A DNA stretch of 26,598 nucleotides from DTU078 sp002397345 (GTDB taxonomy: Bacteria > Bacillota > Clostridia > Oscillospirales > CAG-272), in the NCBI GenBank assembly GCA_937875545.1, contig CALLYE010000043.1:1-26598 (forward strand), given 5' to 3'. Below, one piece after another: positions 7,637-15,371 of the stretch; positions within the stretch are counted from its first letter, which is position 1; each line of letters opens with the position of its first letter. The notes beneath the pieces are model-generated. The model had not been told where the DNA came from, made no database searches, and saw only the letters and a list, made by a program, of their open reading frames with translations. A program made the position numbers and the translations under genes.

Positions 7637-8773
7637 TTATTTAAGCCGGACCGGCAATATCATATAAAGATATTTATTGTTCTCATCCACTATAACAGGC
7701 TCGATAACCATGCTCATAAGCGGCGAGTTCAGCGATACCGAAAGCTCACCCGGATCACAGGAGCGTATCACCTCGATAAGATAGCGGCAGTTGAAGCCGA
7801 TCTCGATGTCCTCGCCCTCTTTTTCGACGCCTATTTCGTCATAAAAACGACCCGTTGACGACGCGGTGGAGAGTATCAGCTTGTCTTCATTGAAATTACA
7901 GCGCAGGCTTGCCTTTGTCTCGCCCTTTTGAATGTTTTCGGTTATAAGCAGCGCCCGCTCCAGGCTCTGGAGCAGCCGCTCTCCGTTTATCTTCAGGTTT
8001 ATGGCGAAGCTCGTAGGTATAAAGCGGTTGTAATCAATAAATTCTTTATCGAGTATACGCGTGAAGAATACGATGTTGTCACAGGTAAATATTATATGTT
8101 TACGCCCCAGCTTTATGGAAACGTTGTTTTCGGAAGTACCCAACATTCTCGTCAGCTCCGGCAGCGTTTTGGTCGGAATCGTAAACGATGAATTTAGCTC
8201 TTCTTCGCCGTGGTTTTCAAGCTCACAGATCCGCTCGACGACAGCAATGCGGTTGCGGTCGCTTGATACCATTTTGATCCTTTTGCCCTCTATCTCAACG
8301 TGCAGACCGTTTAATTCTGCGCGGGGGTCGTTTACAGCTACCGCGAAATCAGATTTTTTTATCATCTGAGCAAGCTCGCAGCGTTTTATATTAAAGCCCT
8401 GCTCCCCGTCAAATTCGGGCAGATTCGGAAAATCATCACCGTCCAGTGCCTGAAGCTGGAATTCTGATTTACCGCTGTAAATTTTAGTTATATTGCGCGC
8501 CATGACTTCTATTGTTATCTTTCCGGAGGGCATGGTTTTTATTATCTGGCTGAGTTTTACGGCGTTGATCACAAAACACCCTGCCTGCTCTACATCCGCG
8601 TTTAATGTGACGCGCATACCCTTTTCCATATCAAAACCGGAGAGGACGCAGAAATTATCTTCCGCGTTGATCTGTATTCCCTCGATAGCGGCGATCGTAT
8701 TGTTTTTGGACACCACTCCCGTCAGCGGCGTCACCGCCGCGTCAAGCTCGTCGCGATCAAATGTTATTTTCAT
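7637..8773 (-). CDS. dnaN: DNA polymerase III beta subunit (sliding clamp)
   Basis: DnaN forms the dimeric ring that tethers DNA polymerase III to DNA and recruits repair partners. The 378-residue length is standard for the three-domain clamp. It opens MKITFDRDELDAAVTPL and shows the usual internal landmarks GFDMEKGMRV and DRNRIAVVER, and it ends in the normal clamp tail YMILPVRLK. The gene lies downstream of the origin region. GGTGA at 11 bases is a weak ribosome site. It is followed after about 80-100 bases by recF, with the hairpin at 7571-7598 between them. No unusual substitutions were noticed. Confidence 0.96.
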   Translation of the reverse strand: MKITFDRDELDAAVTPLTGVVSKNNTIAAIEGIQINAEDNFCVLSGFDMEKGMRVTLNADVEQAGCFVINAVKLSQIIKTMPSGKITIEVMARNITKIYSGKSEFQLQALDGDDFPNLPEFDGEQGFNIKRCELAQMIKKSDFAVAVNDPRAELNGLHVEIEGKRIKMVSSDRNRIAVVERICELENHGEEELNSSFTIPTKTLPELTRMLGTSENNVSIKLGRKHIIFTCDNIVFFTRILDKEFIDYNRFIPTSFAINLKINGERLLQSLERALLITENIQKGETKASLRCNFNEDKLILSTASSTGRFYDEIGVEKEGEDIEIGFNCRYLIEVIRSCDPGELSVSLNSPLMSMVIEPVIVDENNKYLYMILPVRLK

Positions 8774-8858
8774 TTTATATTGTCACCGTCTTTCTTTTTT
8801 TTGTTGTGTTCATCTTTCCACAAGGAGGCGCGTTTCTCCCGCTTTCAAGCGGCTGTAG

Positions 8859-8933
8859 AGATAATAATATATATAATAATATAAAATACGGAACAGCAGC
8901 AGCAGCAGTAGGGGGTGTGGAAAATGTGGATAA
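8859..8933 (+). promoter_or_regulatory. Basal unwinding system with CAG-type DnaA-trios
   Basis: From left to right there is an AT-rich block (8859-8888, nearly all A and T), five CAG (8894-8908), one TAG (8909-8911), GGGG (8912-8915), and two abutting DnaA boxes TGTGGAAAA (8916-8924) and TGTGGATAA (8925-8933), the second being a perfect complement of TTATCCACA. In Bacillus, two boxes, a GC-rich linker, DnaA-trios (3'-GAN-5') and an AT-rich region follow in this order and on this strand. Here the trios read 3'-GAT then 3'-GAC five times. The assignment rests on layout and is inference. Confidence 0.65.
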
Positions 8934-9010
8934 CCGTGCGGACCCGCTGCGCGGGCTGATTTTTTCGCCGTCGCTCCGCGCGGTGAAGTGTTAGCAATAT
9001 GTTTTAATCC

Positions 9011-9091
9011 GGTGGATAACCGGAAGTAATGTTTTTACGAGTTAATTTATCAACAAAAAACTTATAAACATTCCACATTGTGTGTGGATAA
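9011..9091. promoter_or_regulatory. Second DnaA-box cluster
   Basis: Four DnaA-box-like 9-mers occur here: GGTGGATAA (9011-9019, one mismatch, flanked by CCGGT/ACCGG inverted arms at 9009-9023), TTATCAACA (9047-9055), TTATAAACA (9062-9070) and TGTGGATAA (9083-9091, perfect). The first and last face the minus strand, the middle two the plus strand. They lie between the unwinding element and the end of dnaA. Confidence 0.75.
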
Positions 9092-9108
9092 CTTTTTAAG
9101 TTATCTTT

Positions 9109-9177
9109 TTAAAAAGGTTTTGGGGGTCTGGGGGAATTTTCCTTAAAAATTTCCCCAACGTTCTCCCGTTCCCCTCG
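9109..9177 (-). repeat. Stop-codon-abutting hairpin repeat, copy 1 (after dnaA)
   Basis: In the sense of dnaA, the element begins one or two bases after the stop codon. It has a G-rich lead (GAGGGGAACGGGAG), then a hairpin of GGGGAA-A-TTTT paired with AAAATTCCCC around a short loop, then C-rich CAGACCCCC, then AAAACCTTTTTAA. The same order recurs at 16135-16207 and 20024-20087. It is not followed by a clean T tract and lies inside the dnaA-dnaN unit, so it is not a simple terminator. Confidence 0.7.
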
Positions 9178-10620
9178 TTATTCCCGTATTTCTTTCGCAA
9201 GTTCGGCGAGCTCTATTTCGAGTAGGGGGTTGCGGCTTATGTCCTTTTCCACCGTGTCAAGAGAGGACAATATTGTCGTATGGTCGCGCCCGAAAACCTT
9301 GCCTATCGCGGGCAGCGACATGCCTGTCAGACTGCGGATGAGATAAATGGCAATGTGTCGTGTACTTGCTATGTCGCGTGTACGCGCGCGCCCTTTTATA
9401 TCTTCCACGGGTATGCCGTAATGGCGGCTAACGCACTCAAGAATCCTGTCGACGGTGACAGAAACCGGCTCCGAGCCGCTCATCATATCGGAGATGCTTG
9501 TGATGGCAAGATCGACCGTTATTTCTCTGCCTGTCAGAAAGCTCTGCGCTATGATACGTTTTATAGCGCCCTCAAGCTGGCGCACGCTGTGTTTGAGGTT
9601 ATCCGCTACATATTGCAGCACGTCGGGCGGCAGTTCCACACCGAGATATTCAGCCTTGTTTTTTAAAATAGCCACGCGCAGCTCCGAGTCAGGCGCTTGA
9701 ATATCGGCTATAAGCCCCCATTCGAAACGCGTGCGCAGACGCTCCTCCAGTAGCTTTATGTCACGCGGCGGCTTGTCGGAGGTCAGGACTATCTGCTTGC
9801 GTTCCTCATACAGCGCGTTGAAGGTATTAAAAAATTCCTCCTGCGTGGAGTTTTTGCCGCCTATAAATTGAATATCGTCAATGAGCAGCATGTCAACTGA
9901 GCGATAACGCTCGCGGAATTTGTCCTGCGTTTCGCGTTTTATGGCTTCGATGATCTGATTGGTAAAATCCTCGCCGCGAACATAAAGCACTGTCATGTCG
10001 GGATGGCGTATACCCGTCTGGTATAATATCGCCGAAAGCAGGTGCGTTTTACCTATGCCGCTGGGTCCGTATATAAAAAGTGGGTTATAATCGCGCGCAG
10101 GGTTATTTGTCACCGCTATACACGCCGCGTGCGCGAATTTGTTGGAGCTGCCGACTATAAAGTTGTCAAATGTATTGAACTGCTCGTTTTTTATCTGTTT
10201 GGATTTCGCCATGCGGTCGGGCGTCTGCATAAATCCCGGCGCGGGAGTCCCCTGATCCAATGTATCACGACGGGGCTGCTGCTTTGGAATAGTGAATGTC
10301 GACGCCTTGACGGGAGGCGGAAGCGCTTCGCCCGACACGGCGGTATTCATATCGCCCTGCGCCGGATTCTCCCGCGAGGTAAGGGAAACGCACAAATCGC
10401 GTCCGGCAATTTCGCTTAATACCTCCGTAAGCTTCTGCATATATCGCTCGGCGATAATTCCGCGCTTGAACTCGGTCGGTACGCTGACAACGGCTTCCCC
10501 GTCCTCGAAAAATTCCAGCGTAGCTTCACCAAACCAAAGGTTGAAGACCGTGTCGGACAAGCCGAGCAATTCTTTTAAACAACTTTTAGCTGACTGCCAA
10601 ATTTTATCGTCGTACTTCAT
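9178..10620 (-). CDS. dnaA: Chromosomal replication initiator protein DnaA
   Basis: DnaA binds DnaA boxes, oligomerises with ATP and opens the origin next to this gene. The 480-residue chain has the DnaA domain plan: domain I (1-80) with LWFGEATLEFF, a variable Pro/Gln-rich linker (about 85-145), AAA+ domain III with Walker A GPSGIGKT (185-192) and Walker B LLIDDIQF (245-252), and a C-terminal DNA-binding domain with the signature GRDHTTI. The frame is open 18 codons further upstream to 10674, but that stretch overlaps the -10 of the promoter at 10663-10691, so MKYDDKIW at 10620 was chosen. The Shine-Dalgarno is modest (GAAGGA, distant). Autoregulation by DnaA is common in the family, but no consensus box is evident at this promoter. 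Confidence 0.97.
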   Translation of the reverse strand: MKYDDKIWQSAKSCLKELLGLSDTVFNLWFGEATLEFFEDGEAVVSVPTEFKRGIIAERYMQKLTEVLSEIAGRDLCVSLTSRENPAQGDMNTAVSGEALPPPVKASTFTIPKQQPRRDTLDQGTPAPGFMQTPDRMAKSKQIKNEQFNTFDNFIVGSSNKFAHAACIAVTNNPARDYNPLFIYGPSGIGKTHLLSAILYQTGIRHPDMTVLYVRGEDFTNQIIEAIKRETQDKFRERYRSVDMLLIDDIQFIGGKNSTQEEFFNTFNALYEERKQIVLTSDKPPRDIKLLEERLRTRFEWGLIADIQAPDSELRVAILKNKAEYLGVELPPDVLQYVADNLKHSVRQLEGAIKRIIAQSFLTGREITVDLAITSISDMMSGSEPVSVTVDRILECVSRHYGIPVEDIKGRARTRDIASTRHIAIYLIRSLTGMSLPAIGKVFGRDHTTILSSLDTVEKDISRNPLLEIELAELAKEIRE

Positions 10621-10662
10621 CCGCCGCTGTTTTTCCTTCTTTATTAATAAACATATAGTTAT

Positions 10663-10691
10663 ATTATAACACAAAAGGCTTTCTATTTCAA
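10663..10691 (-). promoter_or_regulatory. Sigma-A promoter of dnaA
   Basis: On the minus strand TTGAAA (10691-10686), a 17-base spacer and TATAAT (10668-10663) form a near-consensus pair. A TG one base before the -10 adds an extended -10. Transcription would start about 40 bases before the dnaA start codon. This also argues against the longer dnaA reading frame. Confidence 0.85.
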
Positions 10692-10733
10692 TTGGTGAAC
10701 CTATTAAATATTTATTAATTCAAGGGTTCAATA

Positions 10734-10762
10734 TTGATTTTTTCCGGAGTTTGTATTATTAT
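10734..10762 (+). promoter_or_regulatory. Sigma-A promoter of pfkA
   Basis: TTGATT (10734-10739), a 17-base spacer and TATTAT (10757-10762) lie about 50 bases before the pfkA start. The surrounding spacer is very AT-rich. It diverges from the dnaA promoter, with about 40 bases between the two -35 elements. Confidence 0.65.
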
Positions 10763-10814
10763 ATATCTAATTATAAAAATATTAATTTATTAAATCTAAG
10801 GAAGATAACAAACA

Positions 10815-11957
10815 ATGGCGGAATCTGCGAAAAAAATTAAAAAAATCGGTGTTTTAACCTCAGGCGGCGACGCGCCGGGCATGAACGCCGCGGTACGTTC
10901 CGTGGCTCGCTATGCAATCAGACGCGGCGTCGAGGTCATGGGCATTTATGAAGGTTATAAGGGCCTGATGAACGGTAAGAATTATATAAAAAAATTCAAC
11001 GCGCGCGATGTGTCCAATATTATTGACGAGGGCGGCACGATATTGTATTCCGCGCGCTGCACAGAGTTCAGAGAGCGGGCAGGCGTCGAGCAGGCGGCAA
11101 ACATCTGCCGCGAGCTGGGCATAGACGGACTTATCACTATCGGCGGAGACGGCACCTTCCGGGGCGCGTATGACCTGTCGACAATGTTCGGCATCCCCTG
11201 TATCGGTATACCCGGTACGATAGACAACGACATCACCGCCTCAGACTATTCCATAGGCTATGATACCGCGATGAACACTACCATGGGACTTATCGACAAG
11301 CTGCGCGATACCTGCGAGAGCCACGCGCGCTGCAACGTCGTCGAGGTTATGGGCCGCAACGCGGGTTATATCGCTTTATACTCCGCTGTCGCCGTCGGCG
11401 CCACAGCCGTCGCCGTAAAAGAACGCCCCTTTGATGAGGATGCGGCGATAAAGAAGCTTATCCAGTGCCGCGAGGCAGGAAAGCGCAATTTCATCGTTGT
11501 TGTCAGCGAAGGCGCGAATCTTAACGCCGAGGAGTTCGCGAAAAAAATCGAAGCTGTCACGGGCACGGGACATCACGAAAAAGCGATAGAAACCAAATTT
11601 GCGCGTTTCGCCCATGTGGTGCGGGGGGGCTCGCCGTCGCTGCGCGACCGCGTTACCGCGGCAAAGATGGGCGTTGCCGCGGTCGATCTGCTGCTGGCGG
11701 GCAGAACCAATATGTTCATGTGCGAGCGCCGCGACAATATAATCGGCACAGACATCATGCAGGCGATCTATACCGACCGCAAATACAAAGCTTCGTTTGA
11801 CCCCGATATTGCGAAAAAGTTTGACCCCTCGGAGGGCGATAAATTCGGTCCGGAGGTTTTAGCGGAGGTTGACGCGCTTATCGCGGAGCGCAAAGCGGAG
11901 ATCGATTATATACTTGGGCTGTCCGAAAACACCTCCAACTACAGGAACATAGAGTAA
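10815..11957 (+). CDS. pfkA: ATP-dependent 6-phosphofructokinase
   Basis: PfkA phosphorylates fructose 6-phosphate, the committed step of glycolysis. The N terminus has IGVLTSGGDAPGMNAA (11-26). The nucleotide loop is GGDGT (110-114); Gly at the fourth place, where PPi-dependent enzymes carry Asp, indicates ATP use. The catalytic segment is PGTIDND (133-139), again the ATP type (PPi enzymes have Lys before Thr), with Asp137 as the likely base. MGR (179-181) and RGGSPSLRDR line the sugar-phosphate site. At 380 residues it is about 60 longer than the E. coli-type enzyme, mostly at the C terminus. AAGGAAG precedes the ATG. It diverges from dnaA, where many Firmicutes instead have rpmH. Confidence 0.93.
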   Translation: MAESAKKIKKIGVLTSGGDAPGMNAAVRSVARYAIRRGVEVMGIYEGYKGLMNGKNYIKKFNARDVSNIIDEGGTILYSARCTEFRERAGVEQAANICRELGIDGLITIGGDGTFRGAYDLSTMFGIPCIGIPGTIDNDITASDYSIGYDTAMNTTMGLIDKLRDTCESHARCNVVEVMGRNAGYIALYSAVAVGATAVAVKERPFDEDAAIKKLIQCREAGKRNFIVVVSEGANLNAEEFAKKIEAVTGTGHHEKAIETKFARFAHVVRGGSPSLRDRVTAAKMGVAAVDLLLAGRTNMFMCERRDNIIGTDIMQAIYTDRKYKASFDPDIAKKFDPSEGDKFGPEVLAEVDALIAERKAEIDYILGLSENTSNYRNIE

Positions 11958-12009
11958 AGCGCCGTGATGATAACCAGCGGTATTAAATTCAGGAGGGAGC
12001 TCGCGTTTT

Positions 12010-13191
12010 ATGAACAACAATGGAAATAAGCGCCCCGGCGGCGGGTATGACCCAAATCAGGGCAGATATAACTCCCCTCAAAACCGCCCTGCCATACGGC
12101 GGGTGAAACGGCGGAGTTTTGCCGGTCCTGTCATCGCGGCAGTAATTATGACGGTTATAGTTATAGTTGCGATCGTGCTGCTTTTCATGCTGCTCACCGA
12201 TAAAATGGACCTCCCGTTCGGCGCGGAGGGTACAAAAGCGCCCGGTACGGGTACGCCCGCCACCGGCGATGTCACTGTTCCCGACACCGCGAATAAACCC
12301 GAAACGACCGGCGGCGACGGCACGTCGGCGCAGACACAGGGGAGCGCGGATATCACAGGAGCGCCGGAAACAGACGCGCCGGTGAAGACCGTCACAGGCT
12401 ATAAAACCGTTCCTGTGGCAAACACCGCCGTCCATACGGGAGATTTAATACTGGTAAATTATCAGAACGCTTATACATTTCCCGATAAAAAGAACACGGT
12501 CACTATATACGGCAAGAAAAACACCTCATATAAGCTTTCCACTTCGCAGCTTGAGGTAAATGTAAAGACGCTCGACGCGCTCAACGCCATGGCGGCGGAT
12601 TACGCAAAGGCGTCGAATAACCACGATATGTTCGTACGCGCCGCCTACCGCAGTCTTGCCGACCAGCAGGCGCTGTATGACGCGCGCGCGAAAGCCTACG
12701 GTGAAGAAAACGCTAAAAAATACCTCGCCCAGCCGGGCAGCTCCGAGCACCACACCGGTATGTGCTTTGATCTCGGCATTTATACCGACGAAGGCAAATC
12801 GTATGAGCTCGACGGAATTGCGGGATATTCCGACTGGTTCTTGGAAAACTGCGTTAAATACGGCTTTGTACAGCGTTTTCCCGAAAACAAAGCGGATATT
12901 ACCAAAGTGACGGGCGAAACGTGGCACTTCCGCTATGTCGGAGTGGCGCACGCCGAAACCATTAAAAAACTCGGGCTGTGCCTTGAAGAATATATCGATA
13001 CACTGCGCATGCACCCCTACGACGGCGAACACCTGCTTGTAACCACTTCCGCGGGCGAAAAATACGAGATTTATTATCAGCCCGCGTCCGCAGCCGATTC
13101 CACCGATGTCGCGGTTCCGGAAAACCTGACGTATGACATCTCGGGCGACAATTCGCAAGGCTTTATTGTCACCGTAAAACTTTCCGCATAA
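12010..13191 (+). CDS. Membrane-anchored D-alanyl-D-alanine carboxypeptidase (peptidase M15, VanY-like)
   Basis: M15B enzymes remove the terminal D-Ala from peptidoglycan stem peptides outside the cell. The 393-residue protein has a Gly/Asn/Pro-rich basic cytoplasmic head (1-36), one transmembrane helix (about 39-62), a low-complexity Thr/Gly/Pro/Ala linker (70-125), and a C-terminal zinc peptidase domain. The SxHxxGxxxD motif is SEHHTGMCFD (245-254), giving ligands His247 and Asp254. ETWH (303-306) supplies the catalytic Glu303 and third ligand His306. AYRS (212-215) is the usual substrate-loop Arg. A strong AGGAGGGAG lies about 11 bases before the ATG. It follows pfkA by 52 bases. No vanHAX-type genes are nearby, so cell-wall maintenance is likelier than glycopeptide resistance. 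Confidence 0.9.
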   Translation: MNNNGNKRPGGGYDPNQGRYNSPQNRPAIRRVKRRSFAGPVIAAVIMTVIVIVAIVLLFMLLTDKMDLPFGAEGTKAPGTGTPATGDVTVPDTANKPETTGGDGTSAQTQGSADITGAPETDAPVKTVTGYKTVPVANTAVHTGDLILVNYQNAYTFPDKKNTVTIYGKKNTSYKLSTSQLEVNVKTLDALNAMAADYAKASNNHDMFVRAAYRSLADQQALYDARAKAYGEENAKKYLAQPGSSEHHTGMCFDLGIYTDEGKSYELDGIAGYSDWFLENCVKYGFVQRFPENKADITKVTGETWHFRYVGVAHAETIKKLGLCLEEYIDTLRMHPYDGEHLLVTTSAGEKYEIYYQPASAADSTDVAVPENLTYDISGDNSQGFIVTVKLSA

Positions 13192-13197
13192 CGTGAT

Positions 13198-14463
13198 ATG
13201 GAATGCTTAAAACGGGGAACATCCCACAAAGAAGCCCAAAGACTTGTGGAAAACTCTTTAGGGAATAAAAAAATCCGTCGGGCATTATTGCTACCGCCTG
13301 ATTTTACACGGCTGCACTCCTGCGCGGGCGAACTGTGCGCCATGTATTACAGCATTTTAACCCGCGGAGGAGCGCATGTCGACGTCATGCCGGCGCTGGG
13401 CACACACGCGCCCATGACACGCGGGCAGTCGGACGCATTTTTCGGCGGTGTGATAGCGTTTGAAAAACTGATAACACATGACTGGCGGCGCGATGTCACA
13501 AAACTGGGGGAAGTTCCGGCGGAATTCGTCGCGTCGGTTTCAGAGGGGCTGTATAAAAAGCCGATTCCCGTCGAAGTCAACAGGCGTATTATAGAGGGCG
13601 AATACGATTTAATCGTGTCCCTTGGTCAGGTCGTACCCCACGAGGTCGCCGGTATGGCGAATTATTCAAAGAATATCTTCGTCGGCTGCGGCGGCAGCGC
13701 TATGATTTCGGCGTCCCACATACTCGGCGCGGCGTATGGCATGGAGCGCATTATGGGACGCGCCGATACACCCGTGCGCGCCGTATTCGATTACGCGGAG
13801 GAACACTTTTTATCGAAACTGCCGGTATTATACGCTCTCACCGTCGTTACGCGCGGCGAGGAGGGCGGCGGTGATTGGTTCGGCGGTGTGACACTGGAGG
13901 GCCTGTTCATCGGGCGGGGGCGCGAAATATTTGAAAAAGCCGCGGCGCTGTCGAGTGAATTGAACATCATCCGGCTCGACAAAGCGCCGAAAACCGTGGT
14001 TTGCAGGCTTGACCCGTCGGAATTTCACAGCACCTGGCTGGGAAACAAGGCAATCTACCGCACACGGCTCGCTATTGCAGATAACGGGCGGCTTATCATA
14101 CTCGCGCCCGGCATCGAGCGTTTCGGCGAGGACAGCGAATGCGACCGATTGATCCGCAAATACGGCTATATGGGACGCGATAGAATTTTTGCGCTTGCGG
14201 AATCCGAGTCGGATTTGCGTGAAAACCTGAGTGCCGCCGCTCATTTAATCCACGGCTCGTCGGAGGGGCGTTTCGAGGTCGTTTACGCAGCGCCGAAGAT
14301 GCCGCGTAGGGAAATCGAGAGTGTGGGGTTCGGTTGGATGGATTATAATGAGGCAACGGGCATGTATAATCCGGAAACACTGCATAACGGCTGGAACACA
14401 ACAAATAATGGCGAAGAGATATTTTATATCGACAACCCCGCGCTTGGGTTATGGTCAATTTAG
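13198..14463 (+). CDS. LarA-family (DUF2088) nickel-pincer racemase-like protein
   Basis: LarA enzymes racemise or epimerise 2-hydroxy acids using a nickel-pincer nucleotide. In this 421-residue protein the residues needed for that chemistry are recognisable: PDFTR with Asp35 and Arg38, GTH with His70, and PHEVAG...SK...SH with His148, Lys158 and His174. The spacings Asp-3-Arg, His-10-Lys and Lys-16-His equal those of lactate racemase (Asp72/Arg75, His174/Lys184/His200, from memory). Lys184 is the covalent cofactor attachment point, so this should be a cofactor-binding enzyme. The substrate is unknown, since LarA homologues act on several hydroxy acids. It starts six bases after the carboxypeptidase stop without a clear Shine-Dalgarno. 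The cofactor genes larB, larC and larE are not in the window. Confidence 0.82.
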   Translation: MECLKRGTSHKEAQRLVENSLGNKKIRRALLLPPDFTRLHSCAGELCAMYYSILTRGGAHVDVMPALGTHAPMTRGQSDAFFGGVIAFEKLITHDWRRDVTKLGEVPAEFVASVSEGLYKKPIPVEVNRRIIEGEYDLIVSLGQVVPHEVAGMANYSKNIFVGCGGSAMISASHILGAAYGMERIMGRADTPVRAVFDYAEEHFLSKLPVLYALTVVTRGEEGGGDWFGGVTLEGLFIGRGREIFEKAAALSSELNIIRLDKAPKTVVCRLDPSEFHSTWLGNKAIYRTRLAIADNGRLIILAPGIERFGEDSECDRLIRKYGYMGRDRIFALAESESDLRENLSAAAHLIHGSSEGRFEVVYAAPKMPRREIESVGFGWMDYNEATGMYNPETLHNGWNTTNNGEEIFYIDNPALGLWSI

Positions 14464-14495
14464 CATATTGACCTAAATGGAGTGTTATAAATAAA

Positions 14496-14517
14496 ACCAT
14501 GTCGGAATGCCGACGGT
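14496..14517 (+). other. Small inverted repeat before the LiaF-like gene
   Basis: ACC-AT-GTCGG (14496-14505), a four-base loop and CCGAC-GGT (14510-14517) form a hairpin, followed by the weakly T-rich ATTATAATTTT. It may be a weak terminator of the upstream pair of genes or an operator. A TATAAT lies at 14520-14525, but no -35 fits it. Confidence 0.35.
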
Positions 14518-14542
14518 ATTATAATTTTCGGAGGTAATAGCA

Positions 14543-15229
14543 ATGAAACGTAATTACGGGCCGCTTATCGTAGGGCTGGTTTTTATCGCCGTCGGTATAG
14601 GGTATGTGGGCAATGTAGCGGGCTGGTGGAGCAGATTTACGCTTTTTTTCCCGGGCTGGTGGACGCTGTTTATAATCGTACCGTGCTTCACGGCGATGGT
14701 TAACAGTGGCGTGAATCTGCCCAACCTGATCGGCGTATTGATCGGCGTATTTCTGATCGTCACACGGCAGAATCAATTCAAATTTTTATGGTCGCTGCTT
14801 ATTCCTCTGGCGATGGTTATCATCGGTCTGTCCATAATCTTTAAAAGCAAGCTGTTCAAATACCGCCGTGTTGTTAAAGCAGAAGACGGCGGCGCATATT
14901 ACATCCCGATCTATAACTGTTTTTTTAACAGCCGCGAAATAAAGTTCGGGCGCTTCGAACTGCATGGAGCCGAGATTTCCACTACCTTCGGCGGGCTGAC
15001 GCTCGATCTGTCCGACGCGATTATAAACAAAGATGTAGTTATCGATGTAACCAACATTTTCGCCGGCGCGACTATCATCCTGCCGCCCTATGTTAAGATG
15101 CAGCCGTCGGCGGGCCCGCTTTTCGGAAAGATAACCGACCGCACTTCGCCCGACCCTGCCGCCGTGCACACCGTTTACATCAACGCCAACTGCCTGTTTG
15201 CCGGAACTGAAGTTAAGACCGCAAACTGA
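14543..15229 (+). CDS. LiaF-like membrane protein (LiaF transmembrane and C-terminal domains)
   Basis: The 228-residue protein has four hydrophobic segments (about 7-27, 34-54, 57-74 and 82-101), each pair joined by a short loop, then a basic KSKLFKYRR turn and a soluble C-terminal beta domain. The C-terminal part, with the FGGLTLDLSDA and GATIILPPYVKM patterns, resembles the cell-wall-active antibiotic response domain of LiaF, a negative regulator of the LiaRS two-component system in Bacillus. No histidine kinase or response regulator is adjacent, so involvement in a Lia-type system is not established here. A good GGAGG lies nine bases before the ATG. Only 141 bases separate it from the DUF421 gene, with a terminator-like hairpin between. 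Confidence 0.78.
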   Translation: MKRNYGPLIVGLVFIAVGIGYVGNVAGWWSRFTLFFPGWWTLFIIVPCFTAMVNSGVNLPNLIGVLIGVFLIVTRQNQFKFLWSLLIPLAMVIIGLSIIFKSKLFKYRRVVKAEDGGAYYIPIYNCFFNSREIKFGRFELHGAEISTTFGGLTLDLSDAIINKDVVIDVTNIFAGATIILPPYVKMQPSAGPLFGKITDRTSPDPAAVHTVYINANCLFAGTEVKTAN

Positions 15230-15243
15230 GATTGAAGGGAAAC

Positions 15244-15286
15244 GGGGAGATATGCAGGGTCAGGCAAGCTTGACCTGTACTCCCAA
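15244..15286 (+). other. Nested inverted repeat in the LiaF-DUF421 spacer
   Basis: GGGAG near 15244-15249 can pair with CTCCC near 15280-15285. Inside it, CAGGGTCA pairs with TTGACCTG with one bulge, around GGCAAGC. The element lies upstream of the terminator-like hairpin at 15315-15356. Whether it forms in RNA or is a DNA site is unknown. Confidence 0.3.
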
Positions 15287-15314
15287 AACCACGCACGTCC
15301 TGCGAATAAAAAAA

Positions 15315-15356
15315 CGCACCCTGCAAATAATACTTGCGGGGTGACGTTTTATTTTT
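15315..15356 (+). terminator. Rho-independent terminator or attenuator
   Basis: CACCCTGCAA (15317-15326) pairs with TTGCGGGGTG (15334-15343) over ten positions with one G-T pair. The loop is ATAATAC and a T-rich tail ACGTTTTATTTTT follows. It ends only about 16 bases before the GTG start of the DUF421 gene, leaving no room for an ordinary promoter between them. Confidence 0.7.
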
Positions 15357-15371
15357 ATTGAAATTTTAAAG

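Larger units (their letters stand above)
8774..9108. other. Chromosomal replication origin region (oriC)
   Basis: This non-coding spacer lies between dnaN and dnaA, the usual place for the unwinding site in Bacillus-type origins. It contains an AT-only-like stretch, a trinucleotide run, a G run and at least five good DnaA-box matches in both orientations. A small hairpin, CCGCT-TTCA-AGCGG, lies at 8839-8852, and CCCGC-TGC-GCGGG followed by a T run lies at 8942-8967. Gene direction switches around here: genes to the left are minus and most to the right are plus, as expected for bidirectional replication. Short ORFs across this interval have no support. Confidence 0.85.

Noticed and set aside
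8775..8813. 12-codon possible leader peptide just upstream of dnaN (minus strand)
   Set aside because: It has a Lys-rich tract and ends one base before the dnaN start, but no properly spaced ribosome site. Such short frames are common by chance.
8894..8911. CAG run considered as a CRISPR or microsatellite artefact
   Set aside because: It is too short and uniform for CRISPR repeats and spacers. Its exact position between an AT-rich block and DnaA boxes fits an origin element better.
8761..8994. 77-codon plus-strand frame preceded by AGGAGG in the origin region
   Set aside because: It crosses the DnaA-trio and box region, and its AGGAGG (8823-8828) lies inside the frame rather than before a start. 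Origin function explains the sequence better.
10621..10674. Longer N terminus for DnaA
   Set aside because: The upstream ATG overlaps the consensus -10 of the dnaA promoter, and the extra 18 residues are not DnaA-like.
12526..13158. 210-codon minus-strand frame
   Set aside because: It is antisense to the catalytic domain of the M15 carboxypeptidase. The composition looks like a shadow frame.
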